A stretch of 64,000 bases of DNA. Origin: Oscillospiraceae bacterium (lineage in GTDB: Bacteria > Bacillota > Clostridia > Oscillospirales > Ruminococcaceae). The translations under genes and the position numbers were made by a program. A model generated the notes under the pieces. It was not told the DNA's origin and ran no database searches. It worked only from the letters and a program-made list of their open reading frames with translations. The DNA lies in assembly GCA_014799395.1 (NCBI GenBank), contig JAAVID010000081.1, positions 1 to 64,000 of the forward strand. Reading direction: 5' to 3'. The stretch's first letter is position 1. Each line of letters opens with the position of its first letter. Below are positions 59,156 to 64,000 of the stretch, one piece after another.

Positions 59156-59212
59156 ATGAAGAAATATTATAGTCCTATTCGGGAATATCTGTCATTCACA
59201 TCTGCGGCTTAA
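59156..59212 (+). CDS. Leader peptide (18 residues) of the GNAT gene
   Basis: A short frame MKKYYSPIREYLSFTSAA with a strong ribosome site (AGAGAGGTG) and TAA at 59210-59212. Its stop codon overlaps the left arm (59211-59219) of a stem whose partner (59278-59286) lies just after a terminator and next to the GNAT ribosome site. This is the architecture of ribosome-sensing attenuators that control antibiotic-resistance genes in Firmicutes. Confidence 0.75.
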   Translation: MKKYYSPIREYLSFTSAA

Positions 59213-59286
59213 TGCGGTCGGGTCTGCTGTGTGATACGGAAATTTCGGCGTTCTCGTTTGGGGGAACGCCGTTTTTTGACCGCATT
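59211..59286 (+). promoter_or_regulatory. Attenuator stem around the GNAT-gene terminator
   Basis: AATGCGGTC (59211-59219) pairs perfectly with GACCGCATT (59278-59286), enclosing an intrinsic terminator at 59246-59277. Translation of the leader peptide through its stop codon would disturb the outer stem, so ribosome position can influence the structure and the access to the downstream AAGGAG. Confidence 0.7.
59246..59277 (+). terminator. Leader terminator ahead of the GNAT gene
   Basis: Perfect eight-base CGGCGTTC/GAACGCCG stem (59246-59253 with 59264-59271) with a ten-base loop and a six-T run, located between the leader peptide and the acetyltransferase gene. Confidence 0.85.
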
Positions 59287-59298
59287 AAGGAGAATTAT

Positions 59299-59805
59299 AT
59301 GCAGGAGAATTATTTCAATCACTGCCGGCAACCGTATACGGTAGTTCCCGTGACGGAAGGAGCGGCTCTGTATATTTGCGAAATATGCGAAAAATGTGCC
59401 GAACCTCTGCATATCGGGGAGATAACGTACCCCGAATTTTATAATGAAATCGTACAAATGCGGAATGATACCGATGAGAAAAATTTCTTGATCTATCGGG
59501 GCGCGTTTCCCTGCGCGTGGCTGAAGCTGAACGGCTTCACCGACGACACGGGTTGGCTGTCAATGCTTGCCGTTATGCCGTCTTTTCAGCGGCGCGGCGT
59601 TGGGGAATTCGCGGTCGGGTTCGCCGAAAAATATCTGACGGATAAAGGCATAAGGTATATCAGAATGCACACAGACGAGGACAATGCTCCGGCAAGGGCG
59701 CTGTACGAAAAATGCGGATACGCGCTTGTTGACCGCCGCCGTACTTCGGAGCGCACGACCCTTACATTTGAAAAGACATTGACAAACTTACGGCAATTCC
59801 GTTAA
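59299..59805 (+). CDS. GNAT family N-acetyltransferase
   Basis: A 168-residue GCN5-type acetyltransferase. The acetyl-CoA motif A is LAVMPSFQRRGVGEFAVGFA (R/QxxGxG/A), with NAPARALYEKCGYALV as motif B. The N-terminal part has FPCAWLKLNGF before motif A. ATG 59299 is behind AAGGAG, directly after the attenuator. The substrate is unknown; control by a leader peptide and terminator suggests resistance to a ribosome-targeting compound or self-protection, because such genes are induced by stalled ribosomes. Confidence 0.87.
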   Translation: MQENYFNHCRQPYTVVPVTEGAALYICEICEKCAEPLHIGEITYPEFYNEIVQMRNDTDEKNFLIYRGAFPCAWLKLNGFTDDTGWLSMLAVMPSFQRRGVGEFAVGFAEKYLTDKGIRYIRMHTDEDNAPARALYEKCGYALVDRRRTSERTTLTFEKTLTNLRQFR

Positions 59806-59811
59806 AGAATA

Positions 59812-59841
59812 TTGACAACCCCGCGCCGAATATGCTATAAT
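59812..59841 (+). promoter_or_regulatory. Promoter of glmM
   Basis: TTGACA at 59812-59817 and TATAAT at 59836-59841 with an 18-base spacer. The family A palindromic element then occupies most of the glmM leader. Confidence 0.75.
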
Positions 59842-59859
59842 ATACAAGTATGCAACTTA

Positions 59860-60022
59860 GAACTTGTTCTCATAGACCGAAATGCTTGGATTGCAAAGCA
59901 AATTTTTTTCGAGGACAAGGAAAAGCGACGACGGCGTACTGTATGTACGCCTAGGAGCTTTGACGCAGTACTCGAAAAAATTTGCTGCAAGACAAGCGTT
60001 GAGCGTCTATGAGAACGAGTTC
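59860..60022. repeat. Palindromic MITE-like element, family A copy 2
   Basis: Terminal repeats GAACTTGTTCTCATAGAC and the near complement at 60004-60022. It shares ends, the ATGCTTGGATTGC start and the AGGAGCTTTGACGCAGTACTCG core with the element at 10335-10630 but is shorter by the duplicated inner block. It lies between the glmM promoter and gene. Confidence 0.8.
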
Positions 60023-60042
60023 CTATGAAAAGAGGCTTTGTT

Positions 60043-61389
60043 ATGGCAAAATATTTCGGCACGGACGGTTTTCGCGGTGAGGCTAACGTTGGGCTTACCG
60101 TTGAGCACGCTTTTAAAATCGGGCGGTTTATCGGATATTATTACGGCAAGGACCACCGCTGTCAGGTGGTTATCGGAAAGGACACGCGCCGCAGCTCGTA
60201 TATGTTTGAGTACGCGCTCACGGCGGGGCTTACCGCTTCGGGAGCGGACGCGTATCTGCTGCACGTTACGACTACTCCGAGCGTTTCTTATGTCGTGCGC
60301 ACGGACGATTTCGACTGCGGCATTATGATCTCCGCCTCGCACAATCCATATTACGACAACGGTATCAAGCTGTTCAATTCCAAGGGCGAAAAAATGGACG
60401 AGGATTTTATTGACGAGGTGGAAAAATACCTTGACGGCGAGATTCCCGAGCTGCCTTTGTCGCAGGGGGAGGAGATAGGGCGCGCCTCGGATTATTCCGC
60501 GGGGCGCAACCGCTATATCGGCTATCTGATCTCATTGGCTACTCATTCGTTCAAGGGCAAGCGCATAGGGCTTGACTGCGCAAACGGCTCGGCGTTCACG
60601 ATCGCGAAAAGCGTTTTTGACGCGCTCGGAGCGAAAACCTATGTTGTGAGCAACAAGCCCGACGGATTTAATATCAACACAAACTGCGGTTCAACGCATA
60701 TCGAGAATTTGATAAAGCTCGTTGAGGAGGAGCAGCTCGACTGCGGCTTCGCGTTCGACGGCGACGCCGACCGCTGCCTCGCGGTGGATGAAAAAGCTCA
60801 GCTCGTTGACGGCGACAAAATTCTGTACATATACGGAAGCTATCTCAAGGAGCGCGGAAAGCTCGAGGGAAATACCGTTGTTACCACCGTTATGTCAAAT
60901 ATCGGGCTGTACAAAGCGTTTGACGAGCTTGGTATCGCCTATGAAAAGACCGATGTCGGCGATAAGTACGTTTACGAGTGTATGAACGAAAAGGGGTACA
61001 TTCTCGGCGGAGAGAACAGCGGGCATATCATTTTCAGCAAGTACGCGAATACGGGAGACGGCATTCTGACGGCGCTGAAAATTATGCAGGTCATCTGCGC
61101 GAAAAAGACCACGCTTTCCGAGCTCGCAAAGGGAATGACGGTGTATCCGCAGATCTTGAAGAACGTGCGCGTTACCGATAAGAACACCGTGCTGAACGAT
61201 ACCGACGTACAGGCGGCGGTAAAGGCGGCGGAAAACGCTCTCGGCGCTGACGGCAGAGTGCTTGTCCGCCCGAGCGGAACGGAGCCGCTTCTCCGCATAA
61301 TGACCGAGGCGAAGTCAAAGGATATTTGCGCAAGGCATATCGCGGATATTGAGAAAGTCGTCCGCGATAAGGGTTACGCGGTCGATTAA
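60043..61389 (+). CDS. glmM: Phosphoglucosamine mutase
   Basis: A 448-residue alpha-D-phosphohexomutase that converts glucosamine-6-phosphate to glucosamine-1-phosphate for UDP-GlcNAc and peptidoglycan. The start AKYFGTDGFRGEAN is typical of GlmM, the phosphoserine loop is ISASHNPYYDNGIK, the Mg site is DGDADRCL, and GGENSGHI and RPSGTEPLLR follow. ATG 60043 is used because family members begin at this point; an ATG 18 bases upstream is in frame. Its leader contains a palindromic repeat. Confidence 0.95.
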   Translation: MAKYFGTDGFRGEANVGLTVEHAFKIGRFIGYYYGKDHRCQVVIGKDTRRSSYMFEYALTAGLTASGADAYLLHVTTTPSVSYVVRTDDFDCGIMISASHNPYYDNGIKLFNSKGEKMDEDFIDEVEKYLDGEIPELPLSQGEEIGRASDYSAGRNRYIGYLISLATHSFKGKRIGLDCANGSAFTIAKSVFDALGAKTYVVSNKPDGFNINTNCGSTHIENLIKLVEEEQLDCGFAFDGDADRCLAVDEKAQLVDGDKILYIYGSYLKERGKLEGNTVVTTVMSNIGLYKAFDELGIAYEKTDVGDKYVYECMNEKGYILGGENSGHIIFSKYANTGDGILTALKIMQVICAKKTTLSELAKGMTVYPQILKNVRVTDKNTVLNDTDVQAAVKAAENALGADGRVLVRPSGTEPLLRIMTEAKSKDICARHIADIEKVVRDKGYAVD

Positions 61390-61393
61390 AAAT

Positions 61394-61425
61394 TTTCCCC
61401 CTGTATTCGGCAGGGGGAAATTTTT
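61394..61425. terminator. Terminator between glmM and the MATE gene
   Basis: Ten-base stem (61394-61403 with 61411-61420) with T-runs on both strands, between two convergent genes. Confidence 0.9.
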
Positions 61426-62757
61426 AGTAACCGTATTTTTTCCGTTTTGTGATAATGAATATCAGCGTTATGACGAACGCGGCAAGCTCGGCGACAACAA
61501 CGGAAGCCCATATGCCGTCGACCTTGAATATAAGCGGCAGGATAAGCACAGACGAGATCTGAAAAACGAGCGTTCTCAAAAACGAGATGAGCGCGGAGAT
61601 AAGCCCGTTGTTGAGCGCGGTGAACATCGACGAGCCGAAAATATTCACGCCCGCGAACAGGAACAAAAACGAGAAAATTCTGAACCCGTGTACCGTCAAT
61701 TCGAGAAGCTCCGCGTCGTAGCCGACGAATATCCCCGCGAGCGGCGAGGCGAGCAGCTGCGAGGCGGCGAACATCGTGAGCGATGCGCAGCCGATTATCT
61801 TGAAGCTCTTTTTGCGGAGACTTTTCAGCTCGTCGGTGTTTTTCGCGCCGAAATTGAAACCGATTATAGGCGCGGTGCCTATGCTGTAACCGATAAATAT
61901 CGCGAGAAATACGAGGTTTACATACATCATAACGCCGTAAGCCGCAACTCCGTCGTCGCCCGCGAAGTGCTTAAGCTGGGTGTTGTACAGCATATTTACG
62001 ACCGACATTGAGCTTTGCGAAACGAACTCCGAAGAGCCGTTCGAGCAAGCCTTGCCGATAGCGCGGAGGTCGAATTCCGCTTTACCGAGACGGAGCAGGC
62101 TCTTGTTTTGGCGGAAGAAGTAGATCAGCGGAACGCAGCCGCCGACCACCTGGCTCAGCGCGGTAGCAAGCGCCGCGCCCGCTATTCCCCACTTGAACGC
62201 CCACATAAACAGCGCATCGAGTATCATATTCAGCACGCCCGAAGCGACTGTTACGGCAAGTCCGAGCTTGGGTTTTTCGGCGGTGATGAACAGGCTCTGG
62301 AACTCCATTTGGAGCATAAACATCGGCATTGCGGAAACGACTATACGTCCGTATATGACGCAGTTTTTCAGCAGTTCGCCGTCTGCGCCGAGCGCCGAGG
62401 CTATAACGGGCATAAGCGCAAACCCCGTCACGGCGAGCACAACGCCGAGTCCCGCCGAAACGTAGACCAGCAGCGAAAACAGGCTGTTCGCCTTTTCGCG
62501 CCTGCCCTCGCCGAGGGTCTTGGAGACCAGCGCGCTTCCGCCCGCGCCGAACATAAAGCCTACCGAGCCCGTTATCATCAGCACGGGCATTATAAAGTTT
62601 ACGGCGGTAAACTCGGCTTTTCCGACGATATTCGACACGAAAAGCCCGTCTACCACGCCGTATATCGACGTAAAGATCATCATCGCTTCGACGGCAGGGT
62701 AAAGCGGAAGAGCTTGCCGTAATCGAAATGCTCCGATAACGCTATTGCTTTTTTCAT
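61424..62757 (-). pseudogene. MATE transporter gene with an N-terminal frameshift
   Basis: A MATE-family efflux transporter in two frames. From ATG 62757 (behind AGAGGTG) the reading MKKAIALSEHFDYGKLFRFT continues for about 25 codons, then stops at a TGA near 62682. The remaining about 420 residues (AMMIFTSIYGVVDGLFVSN onward, NMILDALFMWAF, IGTAPIIGFNFGAKN) continue in the neighbouring frame. A single missing base near 62684-62691 explains it. A strain-level mutation or an assembly error are both possible; internal start at 62683 would give a protein lacking the first 25 residues. It lies 15 bases after the MarR gene in the same operon. Confidence 0.75.
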
Positions 62758-62772
62758 TGTTTTGTTCACCTC

Positions 62773-63210
62773 TTAAAGTTTGTCTATCTCGGCGCGGAAC
62801 GCGTTCAGATAATTCTGCGTAAGGCGGATATATTCCGTGCGCTCGCGCTCCGTCCACGAGTCGAAAATGCGGTTTTCCGCGGAAATAATTTTTGATACCG
62901 TATGCTCGGCAAGCGTTCTGCCCTTGTCGGTGAGGGCGGCGGATTTTTGTTTTCCGTCGACCGCTTCGAGCCGTATAACGCCGCTGTTTTCGAGCTTGCG
63001 GAGCGCGGAGTTCGCCGTCTGCTTGCTCAATCCCGCAAGGCGGCAGATAAGGCTTAACGGGCAGGGCTTGCCCTCGCCGCATATCGTGTACAGCACCGCC
63101 ATTTCGCTGTCGGATAATCCCAGCTTCAGCGCGGCTTCGTGATATACTTGGTCTATTCCGCCGACAAGGTAATTGAACCTCCGAAGCTCCTCCGTTAATT
63201 TATTTTCCAT
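62773..63210 (-). CDS. MarR family transcriptional regulator
   Basis: A 145-residue winged-helix repressor: LSLICRLAGLSKQTANSALRKLENSGVIRLE with the wing VDGKQKSAALTDKGRTLAE. It controls its own operon with the MATE pump through a perfect palindrome at the promoter (63243-63288). Ligand binding would release the pump genes. ATG 63210 lies behind GGGGAGG. Confidence 0.9.
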   Translation of the reverse strand: MENKLTEELRRFNYLVGGIDQVYHEAALKLGLSDSEMAVLYTICGEGKPCPLSLICRLAGLSKQTANSALRKLENSGVIRLEAVDGKQKSAALTDKGRTLAEHTVSKIISAENRIFDSWTERERTEYIRLTQNYLNAFRAEIDKL

Positions 63211-63242
63211 TTTTCCTCCCCAAACGTTCAAATACGCTCAAA

Positions 63243-63294
63243 AACGTCCGAAATCGTACCTTACTATTATAGTACGATTTCGGACGTTTGTCAA
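63243..63294 (-). promoter_or_regulatory. MarR operator and promoter of the MarR-MATE operon
   Basis: On the minus strand TTGACA (63289-63294) and TATAAT (63266-63271) are separated by 17 bases. A perfect inverted repeat of two 17-base arms (AACGTCCGAAATCGTAC at 63243-63259, and its complement at 63272-63288) flanks the -10 box: one arm is the whole spacer, the other follows the -10. A bound dimer pair would block polymerase. Confidence 0.9.
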
Positions 63295-63355
63295 TAGTAC
63301 GCGAGAGATTTTCGTTAGAAAAAGAAGATATTCAAGTAAAATTATTTGTGGAATA

Positions 63356-63384
63356 TTGACAATAATTCTCGAATATGGTATTAT
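63356..63384 (+). promoter_or_regulatory. Promoter of the TauE/SafE gene
   Basis: TTGACA at 63356-63361 and TATTAT at 63379-63384, 17-base spacer, 21 bases before the start codon. Confidence 0.8.
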
Positions 63385-63404
63385 TTAATGTGAGGAGTGA
63401 GGGA

Positions 63405-64000
63405 ATGTTTTCATTTATAATATGCTTTATCGCCGGGATAGGCGCGGGGCTTGGCACGGGGTTTGCGGGAATGAGCGCGGCGGCGGTCATTTCGCCTATG
63501 CTTATAACGTTTCTTGATATGCCCGCCTATGACGCGGTCGGCATCGCGCTGGCGAGCGACGTTCTGGCAAGCGCGGTCTCGGCGTATACGTATGGGAAAA
63601 ACAAAAATCTCGACATAAAAAACGGGCTTGTGATGATGTCGGCGGTGCTTGTGTTTACGCTTGTCGGGAGCTGGCTTGCGAAGCTGGTGCCGAACGAGAC
63701 TATGGGCGGATTTTCCGTTGTTATGACGTTTTTCCTCGGCATTAAGTTTATCGTCAAGCCCGTGATGACCACCAAGGAAAGTATGGGCGCGGTATCGGCG
63801 AAAAAGCGCGTTGCGCAGTCGATAATATGCGGCACGCTGATAGGGCTTATCTGCGGATTTGTCGGCGCGGGCGGCGGTATGATGATGCTGTTGATACTGA
63901 CGAGCGTTCTCGGCTACGAGCTGAAAACCGCTGTCGGGACATCGGTTTTTATTATGACGTTCACGGCGCTGACGGGAGCGGTGAGCCATTTCGCGATAGG
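63405..64000 (+). CDS. TauE/SafE family sulfite/organic-anion exporter (partial)
   Basis: An ATG at 63405 behind GTGAGGAG opens a frame that runs off the window end, so only the first 198 codons are seen. The protein begins with a hydrophobic helix MFSFIICFIAGIGAGLGTGFAG and continues with further helices and DMPAYDAVGIALASD, then CGFVGAGGGMMMLLILTSVLGYELKTAVGTSVFIMTFTA. These are the repeated GAGGG/P-type motifs of the TauE/SafE (DUF81) family of anion exporters. The substrate is unknown. Confidence 0.88.
   Translation, partial: MFSFIICFIAGIGAGLGTGFAGMSAAAVISPMLITFLDMPAYDAVGIALASDVLASAVSAYTYGKNKNLDIKNGLVMMSAVLVFTLVGSWLAKLVPNETMGGFSVVMTFFLGIKFIVKPVMTTKESMGAVSAKKRVAQSIICGTLIGLICGFVGAGGGMMMLLILTSVLGYELKTAVGTSVFIMTFTALTGAVSHFAI

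Noticed and set aside
62758-63082. Minus-strand N-terminal extension of the MATE reading frame through the MarR gene
   Set aside because: The extension is the wrong frame of the MarR gene. The true MATE start is at 62757 in another frame, with a frameshift after 25 codons.

Overview
The window reads as a chromosomal segment of a spore-forming, Gram-positive gut-type clostridium, most likely in the Oscillospiraceae/Ruminococcaceae. Three things point there: both subunits of clostridial dipicolinate synthase (dpaA, dpaB) with a SpoIIQ-like M23 peptidase and a BofC-like protein; a cellobiose 2-epimerase of the length and sequence style of the Ruminococcus albus enzyme; and uniform TTGACA-17-TATAAT promoters with strong GGAGG ribosome sites. 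Coding DNA is GC-rich and spacers are AT-rich. No phage, insertion-sequence transposase or CRISPR array is visible.

Layout. 0.3-4.2 kb: cell-wall and spore genes (M23 peptidase, GH25 muramidase, dpaA, dpaB). 4.2-10.1 kb, minus strand: a compact type II fatty-acid/polyketide-like operon (acyltransferase, ACP, double ketosynthase, ketoreductase, dehydratase, phosphopantetheinyl transferase, flavoprotein). 10.3-13 kb: a palindromic repeat, a BofC-like gene and a chemoreceptor. 13.2-18.3 kb: secA, cellobiose 2-epimerase, a LacI regulator. 18.4-24.7 kb: an exported helix-hairpin-helix protein with a SIR2-domain protein, a lipoprotein, rplM-rpsI, an XRE regulator and a secreted transglutaminase-like protein. 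24.8-29.4 kb: a GH13 enzyme and glycogen phosphorylase. 29.6-32.5 kb: a cobalamin-riboswitch operon of two transcobalamin-like surface proteins. 32.5-38.5 kb: CDF transporter, NERD protein, racemase, ychF, DUF2339 protein.

38.7-48.5 kb: secDF, a promoter-to-terminator small RNA gene, HAD phosphatase, GT4 glycolipid glycosyltransferase, MATE pump, CPPC thioredoxin, a zinc-ribbon/TIR/TPR membrane protein, a ParB-like protein and PnuC. 48.6-54.9 kb: a DUF362 lipoprotein, ECF S component, P-loop kinase and permease, then a tandemly duplicated lipoprotein locus built on copies of the permease 3' end, then an aldo/keto reductase. 55-64 kb: a lipoprotein, tRNA-Ser(GCU), Rsm22, a second phosphopantetheinyl transferase, a GNAT acetyltransferase behind a leader-peptide attenuator, glmM, a MATE gene with a frameshift under a MarR repressor, and the start of a TauE/SafE permease.

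The most striking systems are: the B12-riboswitch operon, whose larger protein combines an alpha/alpha toroid with a transcobalamin-type C-terminal domain, the fold combination of mammalian intrinsic factor; the KS-KS fusion operon, which has no enoyl reductase and ends in a lipid acyltransferase; and the attenuator-controlled acetyltransferase. Several families of short palindromic elements sit between genes, one of them inside the glmM leader.
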